In this document: positions 41,809 to 51,937 of the stretch, piece by piece
Numbering within the stretch: the first letter of the stretch is position 1
How the letters are laid out: the number at the start of each line of letters is the position of its first letter
Origin: Actinomycetes bacterium
GTDB taxonomy: Bacteria > Actinomycetota > Acidimicrobiia > IMCC26256 > PALSA-610
DNA length: 64,000 bases
NCBI GenBank assembly: GCA_025360585.1
Contig: JANYBW010000049.1
Location: forward strand, 62,001 to 126,000
Reading direction: 5' to 3'
Notes under the pieces: generated by a model
Database searches by the model: none
What the model was told of the DNA's origin: nothing
The model's input: the letters and a program-made list of their open reading frames with translations, nothing else
Made by a program: the position numbers and the translations under genes

Positions 41809-43705
41809 TCACGAAGGCCGATCGGCAACCATCGACGCAATGGCCGACGCTGCTGGCCCGCAGGCGATCGACGAATTGGCCACCTTTGAACACTCATTGG
41901 GCAGCGTGCGGATCGCGCTCGACGACGATGATGGTGCCGTACCGTCTGAAGGTGCGCTCTCAATTCTGCGCCGCGGCATCGCAATATCGCCGGAACTGCG
42001 CGCCGGTATTCGGGTCAGCATGGGTTTTGCGTTCCTGTCGGCGTTCGGGCGGCTTGTGGTGCCGGTACTGATGCAACAAATTCTCGACAAGGGCGTCAAG
42101 TCATCGCACGGTTTTCGCCCGGCGATCGTCTACCCATTGGGCGCGCTCGGCTTGGTGCTCGTGGTAGCCGTGGGATTCTTGCAGCGAGCCACGTACATGC
42201 GCTTCATGCGGGCGGCCGAAGACGCGTTAGCGGGTCTGCGGGTTCGGGTGTTCGAACACATTCATCGGCTCTCGATTGCTGAGCACACCGAGTCGCGCAA
42301 AGGCGTGTTGGTTGCTCGAGTCACGAGCGACATCGAGACGTTGGCCCGTTTTGTGCAGTGGGGCGCGATGTCGTGGATCTTGAACAGCACGCTGATCGTG
42401 CTCACGCTGGCCGTCATGTTGAGCTATTCGTGGCAGCTCGCGCTCGTCGTTATGGCTGCGTTCGTTCCCGTGATTCCGATCTTTCGTTATCTGCAACAAC
42501 ATCAGCTCGCCGCCTACGACCAAGTGCGGACTGATACATCCGAGATGTTGTCCGAGATCTCCGAAATCGTCACTGGTGCGGCGGTGATCCGGGCCTATGG
42601 ATTGCAACGACGATCCGCGCGACGTATGGAACAGCGCGTCGATAACGTGTACCGATCGCACCTTCGGGCCGCGAAGTATTTTGCAATGATGTTCCCGCTC
42701 GGCGATTTCTTCGCCGCGATTGCAATTGGTGCGGTGACCGTTACGGCCGCGTTTTACGGTAAGGGTTGGGGCCTCGGGGTCGGCGAAATGATTGCGTTTT
42801 TGTTTTTGACTTCGTTGTTGTTGAATCCCGTCGCTGAGCTCAGTGAGATCCTCGATCAGACCCAAACTGCGATCGCCGGGTGGCGCAAAGTGCTCGCCGT
42901 GCTCGATGTACCCATCGAAGTCGGCGATCCGGCTCCGGAAATTGCGATCGAATTGCCGATGGGGGCATTGTCGGTTGCGAGCCATCACGTCGAGTTTGCC
43001 TACCGCGGGGGTGCCCGGGTGCTGCGCGACGTGAGCGTTGTGATTCCTGCCGGAGCGCGGGTCGCCGTGGTGGGCGAGACCGGTTCGGGCAAAACGACGT
43101 TCGCAAAATTGTTGTGCCGTTTGGCGGATCCGATCAGCGGTACAATTGCGGTCGGCGGCATCGATCTCCGCATGGTCACGGCCGAACAACGCCACCGCGC
43201 GATTCGGTTGGTGCCCCAAGATGGCTTCCTGTTCGATTCAACAATCCGCGCCAATGTGCTGTTGGGTCGGCCCGACGCTCACGACGATGAGGTCGCTGCG
43301 GCGTTTACTGCGCTTGATCTTGATTGGTGGGTGCAGCGGCTTTCCGATGGTCTCGATACCGCGGTCGGTGAACGCGGTGAAAGCCTTTCGGTAGGGGAGC
43401 GACAGCTGGTGGCGCTCGCTCGGGCGCAACTCGCTGATGCTGGAGTGTTGATTCTCGACGAGGCGACGAGTGCTGTCGATCCTGAAACCGAACGTGCGCT
43501 CACCGATGCGCTGCTGCGCGTGTCTGCGGGTCGCACCACAATCTCGATCGCGCACCGACTATCGACAGCCGAAGCCGCGGACTTGGTGTTGGTATTCGAT
43601 AGCGGCAGGCTCGTCGAACAAGGCCATCACAACGAACTCGTGGAAGTCGGCGGCATCTATGCGGGCCTCTACGCCAGCTGGATTCGAAACACCCGAACCG
43701 CCTAG
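41792..43705 (+). CDS. ABC exporter half-transporter, subunit 2 (degenerate signature)
   Basis: About 637 residues from ATG 41792 (ATG 41795 adjacent), overlapping subunit 1 by 17 bases with GGGGG just upstream. It has six TM helices and an NBD with G-E-T-G-S-G-K-T-T and a normal L-I-L-D-E-A-T-S, but the signature is L-S-V-G-E. Combined with subunit 1, one composite site (this Walker motif plus the partner's L-S-G-G-Q) is canonical and the other is doubly degenerate. That is expected for an asymmetric heterodimer. The stop codon lies in a 13-base tandem duplication (43693-43718). Confidence 0.92.
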   Translation: MMTTPDHEGRSATIDAMADAAGPQAIDELATFEHSLGSVRIALDDDDGAVPSEGALSILRRGIAISPELRAGIRVSMGFAFLSAFGRLVVPVLMQQILDKGVKSSHGFRPAIVYPLGALGLVLVVAVGFLQRATYMRFMRAAEDALAGLRVRVFEHIHRLSIAEHTESRKGVLVARVTSDIETLARFVQWGAMSWILNSTLIVLTLAVMLSYSWQLALVVMAAFVPVIPIFRYLQQHQLAAYDQVRTDTSEMLSEISEIVTGAAVIRAYGLQRRSARRMEQRVDNVYRSHLRAAKYFAMMFPLGDFFAAIAIGAVTVTAAFYGKGWGLGVGEMIAFLFLTSLLLNPVAELSEILDQTQTAIAGWRKVLAVLDVPIEVGDPAPEIAIELPMGALSVASHHVEFAYRGGARVLRDVSVVIPAGARVAVVGETGSGKTTFAKLLCRLADPISGTIAVGGIDLRMVTAEQRHRAIRLVPQDGFLFDSTIRANVLLGRPDAHDDEVAAAFTALDLDWWVQRLSDGLDTAVGERGESLSVGERQLVALARAQLADAGVLILDEATSAVDPETERALTDALLRVSAGRTTISIAHRLSTAEAADLVLVFDSGRLVEQGHHNELVEVGGIYAGLYASWIRNTRTA

Positions 43706-43781
43706 CCGAACCGCCTAGCCGGACCACAGGTGCGGGCAAATGGCAGACGGTACTTGTTGGCGAACCGTTAAGGTCTCGTGT

Positions 43782-45359
43782 ATGGGCGCGCTTGATGTTT
43801 CGCATTTGCAGTACGCTCGGCCCGGCGGCTCGGAGCTCTTTCACGACGCGACTTTTCGGGCCGGTGCTGGTGAACACGTTGCGTTGATCGGCGCGAACGG
43901 CACCGGGAAAACCACGTTGTTACGGCTCATCGCGGGAGAACTGACCGCGAATCGAGGCACGATCAACGTTGATGGCGACGTTCGATATATGCGCCAGCTC
44001 CTCGGCGCGGCCGAACGTACTGCGACGGTTGCAGACCTGCTCATTTCGTTGAGCCCAATGCCGATCCAGCGTGCTGCCTCTGATCTACAACGAGCAGAAG
44101 CAGCGATGGCCGAAGATGGCAGCGACCGTGCCGGGATGCGTTTGGCGCGTGCACATCAACATTGGGGCGATGTCGGCGGTTGGGACGCAGAAATCGCATT
44201 CGATACCTGCACAACTCGCGCAATGCGATTGCCGTTCGATGCAGTTCGGGACCGTGCACTTTCGACGCTTTCCGGGGGGGAACAAAAGCGGGTCGCGTTG
44301 GAATTTCTCCTGAACAGCAACGCGACCGGGCTCCTGCTCGATGAGCCCGACAACTTCCTCGACGTTCCGGCGAAAGAATGGCTTGAGGACGCGTTGCGTG
44401 CGTGCAATAAGACGATCTTGTTTGTGAGCCACGATCGCGAGTTATTGGCGCGAGTCGCGACGAAAATCGTCACGCTCGAAGGTCGAGAGACCTGGACGCA
44501 CGGCGGGACATTCACTGATTATCACGAAGCGCGTGAGGCTCGGCTTGAGCGCATCGATGAAGAGCATCGCCGTTACAACGAGCAACGTAAGAAGCTCGAG
44601 GCTGAGCTCACCGAGTATCGAAGGCGGGCGCAGCGCAGCGATGTCTTTGCCAGTCGGGTGCGCGCCGCGAAAACCAAGATCGAACGTCACGAACGAGAAG
44701 CCCCGCGCGACAAAGTCGCCCAGCAAAATATCGACATGCGCTTAGGTGGTGATCGCACCGCAAAACGTGCGGTCATCTGTGAAAAACTCGAGTTGTCGGG
44801 GTTGACGGATCCATTCTCGACTGAGGTGTGGTTCGGTGAACGGCTCGGCGTAATCGGCCATAACGGCACCGGAAAGAGCCATTTTTTACGTCTGCTTGCT
44901 GGCGAAACGATTGAACACGACGGCGTGGCGCGACTCGGAGCGCGAGTAGTGCCCGGCTACTTCAATCAGGTTCACGAACAGCCTGAACTCGCGAACTCGA
45001 CGTTGTTGGAAGCGCTGCTCGAACGGGGTCTTGCTCGCGGCGCGGCGATGGCGAACCTGCGCCGCTACGAATTGCACGAAGCATTCGAACAGACCTTCGC
45101 AACGCTCTCCGGCGGTCAGCAGGCTCGGTTCCAAGTGCTGCTGTTGGAGCTGAGCGGAGCCACACTGCTGTTGCTGGATGAACCAACTGACAACTTGGAT
45201 CTTGCCTCAGCTGATGCGCTCCAAGATGCGATCGCGCAGTTTCAAGGAACGGTGATTATGGTCACCCATGACCGTTGGTTGATGCACAGCTGCGATCGTT
45301 TCTTGATCTTTGGCCGCGATTGCGCAGTGCGCGAAGCGCTCGAACCCGAGTACCGATAG
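43782..45359 (+). CDS. ABC-F family ATPase
   Basis: A 525-residue soluble protein with two NBDs and no membrane segments. NBD1 has G-A-N-G-T-G-K-T-T, L-S-G-G-E and D-E-P-D-N; NBD2 has G-H-N-G-T-G-K-S, L-S-G-G-Q and D-E-P-T-D-N. A charged linker (about 245-300, R-R-Y-N-E-Q-R-K-K-L-E) separates them as in all ABC-F proteins. These act on the ribosome in translation quality control or antibiotic protection. ATG 43782 was chosen over 43740 since the conserved first strand follows it. Confidence 0.92.
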   Translation: MGALDVSHLQYARPGGSELFHDATFRAGAGEHVALIGANGTGKTTLLRLIAGELTANRGTINVDGDVRYMRQLLGAAERTATVADLLISLSPMPIQRAASDLQRAEAAMAEDGSDRAGMRLARAHQHWGDVGGWDAEIAFDTCTTRAMRLPFDAVRDRALSTLSGGEQKRVALEFLLNSNATGLLLDEPDNFLDVPAKEWLEDALRACNKTILFVSHDRELLARVATKIVTLEGRETWTHGGTFTDYHEAREARLERIDEEHRRYNEQRKKLEAELTEYRRRAQRSDVFASRVRAAKTKIERHEREAPRDKVAQQNIDMRLGGDRTAKRAVICEKLELSGLTDPFSTEVWFGERLGVIGHNGTGKSHFLRLLAGETIEHDGVARLGARVVPGYFNQVHEQPELANSTLLEALLERGLARGAAMANLRRYELHEAFEQTFATLSGGQQARFQVLLLELSGATLLLLDEPTDNLDLASADALQDAIAQFQGTVIMVTHDRWLMHSCDRFLIFGRDCAVREALEPEYR

Positions 45360-45364
45360 CGCTG

Positions 45365-45994
45365 TTATAACAAGCCCGAGCCGCGCGCAACTGCAACGGC
45401 TTCGAGTTTGGAATGTGCGCCAAGTTTGTTGATGATGCGTTGCACATGGGTACGGACGGTGTTACTCGAAATGTGAGTCTCGTCGCTGATCTCAGTCGTG
45501 GAGAGACCGCGGCCGAGGAGCTGCAAGACCTCTAGTTCGCGAGCCGTGAGGTTGTAGGCCTGCAATGCCGCGGTACGTTCTCGCAGCGCGTCGGCGACGT
45601 CTGCGGTGATTCGATGCGTGCCGGTCGCGAGGTTGCGCATCGTCTCGACGAGTTCGTGGGCTGCTCGATCTTTGGTGATGAATGCATCACAGCCCGCGGC
45701 CATCGCGGCCTGGGCGCTTGAAGGGCGGTTCACTCCGGTGAGCAAGAGAATCTGGATGTCGGTGAGCAATGTGCGCAGTTGGGTTGCGAGTGTCGCGCCG
45801 TCGCCATCGGGGAGCTGATAATCCAAAACGCAAATATCGGGTGCCGCGTCCGGCGCGATGCGTAACGCTTCGGCGCAGCTGTACGCGATTCCCACGACCT
45901 CGAAGTCGTCTTCGAGCCCGAAGAGGCGCGCCAGGCTTTGCGCGAACATCCGGTGATCGTCGACGACCAGCACGCGTTTCACGGAGTCATCCAT
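45365..45994 (-). CDS. NarL/FixJ-type response regulator
   Basis: A 209-residue protein from ATG 45994. The receiver domain has V-V-D-D-H, the phospho-acceptor aspartate in C-V-L-D-Y-Q-L-P, L-L-L-T-G and the K of I-T-K-D. The LuxR helix-turn-helix (about 143-205) has L-T-A-R-E-L-E-V-L and T-V-R-T-H-V-Q-R-I. The open frame further upstream overlaps the glycine riboswitch on the other strand and is not gene-like. No histidine kinase is adjacent, so it is an orphan regulator here. It is convergent with the ABC-F gene (5-base gap). Confidence 0.93.
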   Translation of the reverse strand: MDDSVKRVLVVDDHRMFAQSLARLFGLEDDFEVVGIAYSCAEALRIAPDAAPDICVLDYQLPDGDGATLATQLRTLLTDIQILLLTGVNRPSSAQAAMAAGCDAFITKDRAAHELVETMRNLATGTHRITADVADALRERTAALQAYNLTARELEVLQLLGRGLSTTEISDETHISSNTVRTHVQRIINKLGAHSKLEAVAVARGSGLL

Positions 45995-46050
45995 TGGACA
46001 CGCAGTCTGGCACACAGCTACGGTAGGCGACAGACAAGCCATCGACCCCG

Positions 46051-46266
46051 GTGGGAGAGCTGCTGAACCCGGCATTCGTGCCAGGTTCGGGAGCGCCGAA
46101 GGAGCAACCTCCCCGGAATCTCTCAGGCGAACGGACCGCCGGGTGAGGCAACTCTGGAGAGCAGGGCCGAAGCGTGCGGTGACGCCGAAACCCTCACCGA
46201 CGAGGAAAGTTGATCGCAGGCTGTGCCTATGATCGGCGAATCTTTCAGGTCCCAAAGACAGAGCGG
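46051..46266 (+). promoter_or_regulatory. Tandem glycine riboswitch (gcvT motif), two aptamers
   Basis: Aptamer 1 (about 46051-46155) shows GGGAGAG, GCCGAAGGAGCAA, CTCTCAGGC and CGGACCG in the conserved order. Aptamer 2 (about 46155-46266) shows CTCTGGAGAG, ACGCCGAAACC, CTTTCAGGT and AAGACAGAGCGGGG. The downstream gene, 12 bases away, is gcvP. The tandem arrangement and gene identity fit the known glycine ON-switch controlling the cleavage system. Confidence 0.93.
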
Positions 46267-46277
46267 GGAGCCCATTC

Positions 46278-49190
46278 ATGGTCCGTCGCATTTCGGCGGT
46301 CCCGATTTCGGAGGCTCCATTGCCAAACGCTGCTCCCACGGATGCCACATCGCCAACGACTGGCGAATTGAGCCCGAACCAGGATTTTATCGGACGTCAT
46401 ATCGGGCCCGACGACGACGCCGTGAACACAATGCTCTCCGCGCTCGGAGTTGCCACCCTCGCTGCGCTGATCGACGCCGCGGTACCGGCCTCGATCCGCG
46501 ATAGCGATCCCCTCGCGCTCGGCGGGCCGATGAGTGAAACCGCAGCATTGAACCGCCTGCGTGAGTATGCGGATCAAAACGAAGTGTTCACATCATTGAT
46601 CGGCCTCGGTTATTCGAACACGATTACGCCTCCCGTCATTTTGCGCAACGTGTTGGAGAACCCTGCGTGGTACACGGCGTACACGCCGTACCAACCGGAG
46701 ATCAGTCAAGGCCGGCTCGAAGCGCTCATCAATTACCAAACGGTCATCGCGGAACTTACCGGTATGGAACTCGCGAATGCATCGTTGCTTGATGAAGCAA
46801 CTGCAGCCGCGGAAGCGATGACACTGTTACAACGCATTAATCCGAAGGGAGGGTCATCGTTTTTCATTGATCATGACGCGCTCCCACAGACGATCGACGT
46901 CATCAAGACGCGCGCTGAACCAATGGGCATCAACGTCGTGGTTGGCGACCCGGCGACGTGCAACAACGCGGAGACTTTCGGGATATTGCTGCAATACCCC
47001 GGAGCAAGCGGCGCGTTGCGCAACATCGAACCAATGATTGCAAGCGCGCAAGCAAACGGTACGCGTGTGGCCGTTGCCGCGGACCTCTTAGCGTTGACGA
47101 TCATCACTCCTCCGGGTGAACTCGGCGCCGATGTGGTCGTGGGTTCCGCCCAGCGCTTCGGTGTGCCGTTGGGTTTCGGTGGTCCGCACGCGGGATATAT
47201 GGCAGTCAAAACGGTGCACCAACGCCAGCTTCCTGGCCGGCTCGTTGGCGCGTCGATCGACGCTCACGGCCGCACCGCGTATCGCCTCGCTTTGCAAACG
47301 CGTGAACAACATATTCGGCGCGAAAAAGCGACCAGTAACATCTGTACCGCGCAAGTGTTGCTCGCGGTGATCGCGGGTTTGTACGCCGCGTATCATGGCC
47401 CACAAGGACTACGTCGCATTGCCTCGCGGGTGCATCGTTTAACCTCGGCGCTGGCGGATGGCGTGCGGGCCGCGGGCTTTACCGTTGTACACGCACACTT
47501 CTTCGACACGATCACCGTCGCAACTCCTGGTTGCGCGCAGCTGATCGCGGAAGCCGCACGCGCTCGCCGAATCAATCTTCGGGTGGTGGACCGCGACACT
47601 GTGGCGATCGCGCTCGACGAAACGACCACGCCCGAAATTCTTGGCGCGGTCCTTGCGTGTTTCGATGCGGCCAGTCCTGTCACCGAGCTGATTGCGAACG
47701 GACAGTCGTGTATCCCCGACAGGCTTACCCGCATCAGCGCGTTTCTGGAACACGACACCTTTCATCGCTATCGCAGCGAAACCGAAATGATGCGATACCT
47801 CCGCGCGTTGGCAGATCGCGATCTCGCACTCGACCGTACGATGATTCCATTGGGCAGCTGCACCATGAAGCTCAACGCCGCGGCCGAAATGCAGCCGATC
47901 ACCTGGCCGGAATTTGGCGCGATCCATCCCTTCGCCCCGAGTGAGCAAACGACTGGCTATCGAGCAATGATTCACGAACTCGAAGGCTGGCTCGCAACGA
48001 TCACTGGCTACGACGCAGTCTCACTGCAGCCGAATGCAGGATCACAAGGCGAACTCGCAGGGTTGCTTGCAATCCGCAAATTTCATCACGAGCGCGGCGA
48101 GACCGAGCGCGACATTTGTTTGATTCCTGCCTCGGCCCACGGTACCAATGCGGCAAGCGCGGCGATGGCCGGTCTCGACGTGGTTGTCATCAAATGCGAC
48201 GACAACGGCAACGTCGATTTCGACGACCTGAAAAAACGTGTGTGTGAATTTGAGGCGCGGCTATCGGTGTTGATGATGACGTATCCGTCCACGCACGGTG
48301 TGTACGAGGATCACGTCACCGACATTTGCGAGCTCGTGCACAACCATGGCGGCCAGGTGTATCTCGATGGCGCGAATCTCAACGCGCTCGTTGGCCTTTC
48401 AGCGCCGGGCCGTTTCGGTGCCGACGTTTCGCATCTGAACTTGCACAAGACGTTCTGTATTCCGCACGGCGGCGGCGGCCCCGGCGTTGGCCCAGTTGCA
48501 GTGCGAGCACATCTCTCGGCGTACCTTCCGAATCATCCGTTGGTGAGCGAGGCCGGGCCAGCTTCGGGTATCGGCGCAATCTCCGCGGCGCCGTTCGGCT
48601 CCGCGGGAATTTTGCCGATTCCGTGGATGTACATCGCGATGATGGGCGCGCAGGGCCTCACCCGCGCCACCGAGATCGCGATCCTGAATGCGAATTACGT
48701 TGCCCATCGGCTGAACGATGCCTACCCGGTGCTGTACCGCGGCGCGAACGGGCGGGTGGCGCACGAATGTATTCTTGATCTTCGCGACATCACCAAGGAC
48801 ACGGGTGTGACTGTCGACGATGTTGCGAAGCGCCTGATCGACTACGGATTTCACGCACCCACGATGTCGTTTCCAGTTCCGGGGACACTGATGGTCGAGC
48901 CGACCGAATCGGAATCACTCAATGAAATCGACCGCTTTTGTGATGCAATGCTTGCGATTCGAGGAGAGATCGATCGCGTGGCCGCAGGGGAGTGGCCCGC
49001 AGGCGACAATCCATTGTGCAATGCCCCGCATACTGCGGTCGACGTGACGGCAGATGAATGGACACACGCCTATCCGCGGTCGCTTGCTGCGTATCCGCTG
49101 GCAACGTTGACTACGTCGAAGTACTGGCCGCCCGTGAGTCGGATCGACGGCGCCTACGGCGACCGCAACATTTTCTGCAGCTGCGGGTAA
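46278..49190 (+). CDS. gcvP: Glycine dehydrogenase (decarboxylating), P-protein of the glycine cleavage system
   Basis: A 970-residue full-length P-protein, N- and C-halves fused. The PLP lysine is in [17 protein letters not shown], and the N-terminus has R-H-I-G-P plus [10 protein letters not shown]. It decarboxylates glycine and passes aminomethyl to the H-protein lipoate. Neither gcvT nor gcvH is in the window, so the system is split. A tandem glycine riboswitch precedes it. The C-terminus is followed at once by a 14-base tandem duplication (49191-49218). Confidence 0.97.
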   Translation: MVRRISAVPISEAPLPNAAPTDATSPTTGELSPNQDFIGRHIGPDDDAVNTMLSALGVATLAALIDAAVPASIRDSDPLALGGPMSETAALNRLREYADQNEVFTSLIGLGYSNTITPPVILRNVLENPAWYTAYTPYQPEISQGRLEALINYQTVIAELTGMELANASLLDEATAAAEAMTLLQRINPKGGSSFFIDHDALPQTIDVIKTRAEPMGINVVVGDPATCNNAETFGILLQYPGASGALRNIEPMIASAQANGTRVAVAADLLALTIITPPGELGADVVVGSAQRFGVPLGFGGPHAGYMAVKTVHQRQLPGRLVGASIDAHGRTAYRLALQTREQHIRREKATSNICTAQVLLAVIAGLYAAYHGPQGLRRIASRVHRLTSALADGVRAAGFTVVHAHFFDTITVATPGCAQLIAEAARARRINLRVVDRDTVAIALDETTTPEILGAVLACFDAASPVTELIANGQSCIPDRLTRISAFLEHDTFHRYRSETEMMRYLRALADRDLALDRTMIPLGSCTMKLNAAAEMQPITWPEFGAIHPFAPSEQTTGYRAMIHELEGWLATITGYDAVSLQPNAGSQGELAGLLAIRKFHHERGETERDICLIPASAHGTNAASAAMAGLDVVVIKCDDNGNVDFDDLKKRVCEFEARLSVLMMTYPSTHGVYEDHVTDICELVHNHGGQVYLDGANLNALVGLSAPGRFGADVSHLNLHKTFCIPHGGGGPGVGPVAVRAHLSAYLPNHPLVSEAGPASGIGAISAAPFGSAGILPIPWMYIAMMGAQGLTRATEIAILNANYVAHRLNDAYPVLYRGANGRVAHECILDLRDITKDTGVTVDDVAKRLIDYGFHAPTMSFPVPGTLMVEPTESESLNEIDRFCDAMLAIRGEIDRVAAGEWPAGDNPLCNAPHTAVDVTADEWTHAYPRSLAAYPLATLTTSKYWPPVSRIDGAYGDRNIFCSCG

Positions 49191-49229
49191 GCCTGTCTTT
49201 TTGCGCCTGTCTTTTTGCGCCTACTTCGT

Positions 49230-49294
49230 CCGGCGCTGCGAGTGTCTCTGCACCCATTTCACTCCTACGTCGTTCCTGGGCTGCTTCCGCCACC
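49230..49294 (-). repeat. Dispersed repeat family A, third (inverted) copy
   Basis: Read on the minus strand this gives GGTGGCGGAAGCAGCCCAGG, AACGACGTAGGAGTGAAATG and GGTGCAGAGAC, matching the copies at 12649 and 12768 at most positions. It lies in the gene-free gap between gcvP and the NTF2-like gene, next to a 14-base tandem duplication (49191-49218, GCCTGTCTTTTTGC twice). Confidence 0.75.
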
Positions 49295-49330
49295 GCCTGT
49301 CTTTTTGCGTCTGCTTCGGTGGTTGTTGGT

Positions 49331-49780
49331 CTAGTGAAAGAGGCTGTCGGGCGCGTAGGCGTCGGTTTTTACTGACCGGTTTTGGATGAGCCATCGATCG
49401 CCGCCGGCTTGGGGCACAAAAACATCGCGGTAGCGGCCCCAATGATCGAGCCCGATATCGGTGATGACATGGAAGTACGAGGCGACGGTCGCGCGCTGCG
49501 GGGATTCTACGGTGATCAAAACGTTCGTCACACAGTGCCGCAAAACTGTGAGCGCGGGCGGCGGTCCGTGATCCTCGGACCGCTTTGAAGCGACGACGTG
49601 TGAAAAAAATTCGAGCAGCGCGCCGTGGCCGCGTGCGGATTCGCTACCGACAATTTGCAGCTCGCCGTCCGGAATGAAACAACCCACAATTGCGTCGTAT
49701 TTCCCGCCATCGCCCGCATGGTTGTAACGCGCCATCGTGTCGCGGATTGACTCCCGAATCAGCAGGTCAGCAATGTCCAT
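49331..49780 (-). CDS. NTF2/SnoaL-like domain protein
   Basis: A 149-residue protein of the SnoaL-like (NTF2) cone fold: N-terminal I-R-D-T-M-A-R-Y-N-H-A-G-D, G-C-F-I-P-D-G-E-L, G-H-G-A-L-L-E-F-F and a final G-R-Y-R-D-V-F-V strand. Members include dehydratases and ligand-binding proteins; in Acidimicrobiia and mycobacteria they are frequent near steroid and P450 genes. No catalytic residues can be assigned. It is convergent with gcvP. Confidence 0.8.
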   Translation of the reverse strand: MDIADLLIRESIRDTMARYNHAGDGGKYDAIVGCFIPDGELQIVGSESARGHGALLEFFSHVVASKRSEDHGPPPALTVLRHCVTNVLITVESPQRATVASYFHVITDIGLDHWGRYRDVFVPQAGGDRWLIQNRSVKTDAYAPDSLFH

Positions 49781-49838
49781 AACCGTGACGTTACGCTCCG
49801 GCAGCCGCCTACCGAACTGAAGTGCAACCGCGTCGTAA

Positions 49839-49874
49839 GTCCTACTGGGTGTCCTACTGGGTGTCCTACTGGGC
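49839..49874. repeat. 12-bp unit three times in tandem
   Basis: GTCCTACTGGGT occurs twice and GTCCTACTGGGC once, back to back, between the NTF2-like start and the J-domain gene; the last unit contains the stop codon of the latter (minus strand). Confidence 0.95.
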
Positions 49875-50216
49875 GGCGACGCGTTCGCGGATCGCGTTAT
49901 GCAACGCGGCCTCGAAGCTCAACGAACAAGACGGAGCCTGGCGCCGCGGTGCGGGCGTGCAGTCATAGGTATCGATTCGCGGCCCGGTGCCCCTCGCTGC
50001 GGGGCTGGCAGGACCAGCAGGAGCCAGATCGGTGGAGCTCAGAACCGGTGTGGTGGCGAGGGCACGAAACGCGTTCAGCGTCGATACGAATGTCGAGGAG
50101 TCGCCGCCGTGGTCTGGGTGCGTCGCAAAAGCGCGCTCCCGAAAGGCGCGTCGAAGATCTTGTTGGGTTGCATGCTCGGCAAGGCCAAGCGTCGCGCGGG
50201 CGCGAGTTCCGTCCAT
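49866..50216 (-). CDS. Small J-domain (DnaJ-like) protein
   Basis: About 116 residues from ATG 50216 (an upstream ATG at 50276 is possible). Residues about 5-50 form a J domain with R-A-T-L-G-L, D-L-R-R-A-F-R-E-R-A and the essential H-P-D tripeptide in T-H-P-D-H-G-G. The remainder is Pro/Ala-rich with a C-terminal amphipathic segment and no zinc or substrate-binding domains. It would stimulate an Hsp70 ATPase in a specialised role. The stop codon lies within a 12-base tandem repeat. Confidence 0.8.
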   Translation of the reverse strand: MDGTRARATLGLAEHATQQDLRRAFRERAFATHPDHGGDSSTFVSTLNAFRALATTPVLSSTDLAPAGPASPAARGTGPRIDTYDCTPAPRRQAPSCSLSFEAALHNAIRERVAAQ

Positions 50217-50366
50217 GTTCCTGACCGTCCGTGGTCTCGTTGCTTGCCAGCATCGTCCTGATGCTGATGTGTTCATCGATCGGCGCTGAGCCGGGCCAGT
50301 TGAGGGCCGAGCGACGAAGTGTGTCGAACGCCCTATGGGCCCTCGTGAGCAAGCCTCTGGTTGGCG

Positions 50367-51767
50367 TTATTGCACTTGGTCGATGCCGACCACCGCCGCG
50401 GGCAGGGTTGCGCTTCCGAAATCCGTTGCGTCACCGAAGCTCAGGATCAAGCCGTTGTGTTGCGCAGTCCAGTAGCCGTTGCCGGTGGACGAAACGGCCA
50501 TTGCCGCAGCGCCGTTGGCGTTGCACAGCCCGCTGTAGGCCGGAGCACCTAAGTACTGCGCGTCGCCTGCGGTGTACATCGCTCCGTTGTCGCCCATCAA
50601 CCAATATCCGGCACCACTGTGGGTTACCGATATGGCGCGCACCATCGAGGTTGGCTTGGATCCAACTGGCGCGGCGGGCGCGTCACCGAAGTTCAATACG
50701 CGTCCGTCGGATGCTGCGATCCAGTAGCCCTTTCCTGTAGGAGTCGCGGTCATGCCGACTGCGATTGCCGATCCCAGCTTCGACCATCCGGAGCCCTTGA
50801 ACTTCGCGTCACCGAAACTAAATATTCCACCATCGTCGGCGAAGAGCCAATAGCCCTTGCCCGTCGGCGTTGTCGTGATGCCCGCGATCGGCGCGTCGAG
50901 ACGCATACCGCCAGTGGATCCGTGGAACTTCGCGTTGCCGTACGTGAAGACGCCGCCGTCGCGCGCAATCAGGTAGTACCCCTTTGAATTGGCAGTACGA
51001 CGAATGCCAAGCATCGGCCCCCACAGCTTGAGCTTCGATGTGTCACCGCGGTGTTTCGCTTGGCCGAGTGCTTGCACGGTGCCGAGCTTGTCGACGACCA
51101 AAAGGCCTTTGGCGCTCGCAACATTTGCGTGACTCACCGGGTTCGTTCCGGTGCCGCACCACGTCGTGTTTACGGGCAAGCCCTGCGCTAGTCGCAAGCT
51201 CGCGTACGCGTTGATCGCGGTTCCGTCGGGGCGATGTTGTTCGAAATGCAAATGGGGAACGGAGAACTCCGCGTCGCCGCTGTCGCCCATATAGGCAATG
51301 AATTGGCCAGCTTTGACCTTCGCGCCGACAGTAATACCGGGAGCGAACTGCCACTGCGGTGGGTTGAGGCCATCGTCGGTGCCGGGTGTGTCGTGGTTGA
51401 TGTGCATGTACCAGTATTTCCAACCTTGCGCATCGGTGATCTCGATGTCGTTGCCTGCAGTTCCGGCGGCGTCGGTGCGCATCCACGTGACGGTGCCGCT
51501 GACCGCGGCAAGCTCGTGGTACATAAAATCGCCGATGAGATCTTGGCCAATGTGGCGGCGTGAACAATTCACGCCACGGCATGCGCCCCACGTGTCGCTG
51601 TAGGTGACCTTTTCTTGAACGGGAAAGATGATCTTGCGGTATTCGGGAAGCGTGGGTGCGTTCGAACTTGCGCCCGCGGCGACACCGAGACCACTAGCGC
51701 CGATGGCGAGGGTCACCAACGCAACCATCGCGCGGGGTCGAGATGGTGATGATGTGCGATGTGCCAC
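50367..51767 (-). CDS. Secreted M23-family peptidase with C-terminal G-Y-W/D-G-G repeat array
   Basis: A 466-residue exported protein with a signal peptide (hydrophobic A-M-V-A-L-V-T-L-A-I-G-A). Residues about 50-200 are an M23 (LytM-like) domain with H-I-G-Q-D and H-L-H-F-E metal motifs. Residues about 235-466 contain five or more repeats of about 45 residues (G-Y-Y-L-I-A-R-D-G-G-V, G-Y-W-L-F-A-D-D-G-G-I-F-S-F-G-D, G-Y-W-I-A-A-S-D-G). This repeat type is frequent in Acidimicrobiia surface proteins and probably binds the cell envelope or glycans (inference). The enzyme likely cuts peptidoglycan crosslinks. Confidence 0.9.
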   Translation of the reverse strand: MAHRTSSPSRPRAMVALVTLAIGASGLGVAAGASSNAPTLPEYRKIIFPVQEKVTYSDTWGACRGVNCSRRHIGQDLIGDFMYHELAAVSGTVTWMRTDAAGTAGNDIEITDAQGWKYWYMHINHDTPGTDDGLNPPQWQFAPGITVGAKVKAGQFIAYMGDSGDAEFSVPHLHFEQHRPDGTAINAYASLRLAQGLPVNTTWCGTGTNPVSHANVASAKGLLVVDKLGTVQALGQAKHRGDTSKLKLWGPMLGIRRTANSKGYYLIARDGGVFTYGNAKFHGSTGGMRLDAPIAGITTTPTGKGYWLFADDGGIFSFGDAKFKGSGWSKLGSAIAVGMTATPTGKGYWIAASDGRVLNFGDAPAAPVGSKPTSMVRAISVTHSGAGYWLMGDNGAMYTAGDAQYLGAPAYSGLCNANGAAAMAVSSTGNGYWTAQHNGLILSFGDATDFGSATLPAAVVGIDQVQ

Positions 51768-51837
51768 AGATTCTCCCGTTCAGCCGACCCTTGTTGATCG
51801 GCGTTTCGCCCCGCCGTCTTGAATCTCGATACACTGG

Positions 51838-51851
51838 TTACCCGTCGGTAA
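51838..51851. promoter_or_regulatory. Small inverted repeat upstream of acyl-CoA dehydrogenase
   Basis: TTACC-CGTC-GGTAA lies about 87 bases before the acyl-CoA dehydrogenase start. Arm length is only five bases, so it may be chance, but the location suits a TetR-type operator. Confidence 0.25.
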
Positions 51852-51937
51852 TAAGCTGTTGTGTTGGCCTCCGACGTTGCATATTCACCAGTGATCGGCA
51901 CCGACCGTTCCGATTATCAACGCTTGGAGTAGCCACG

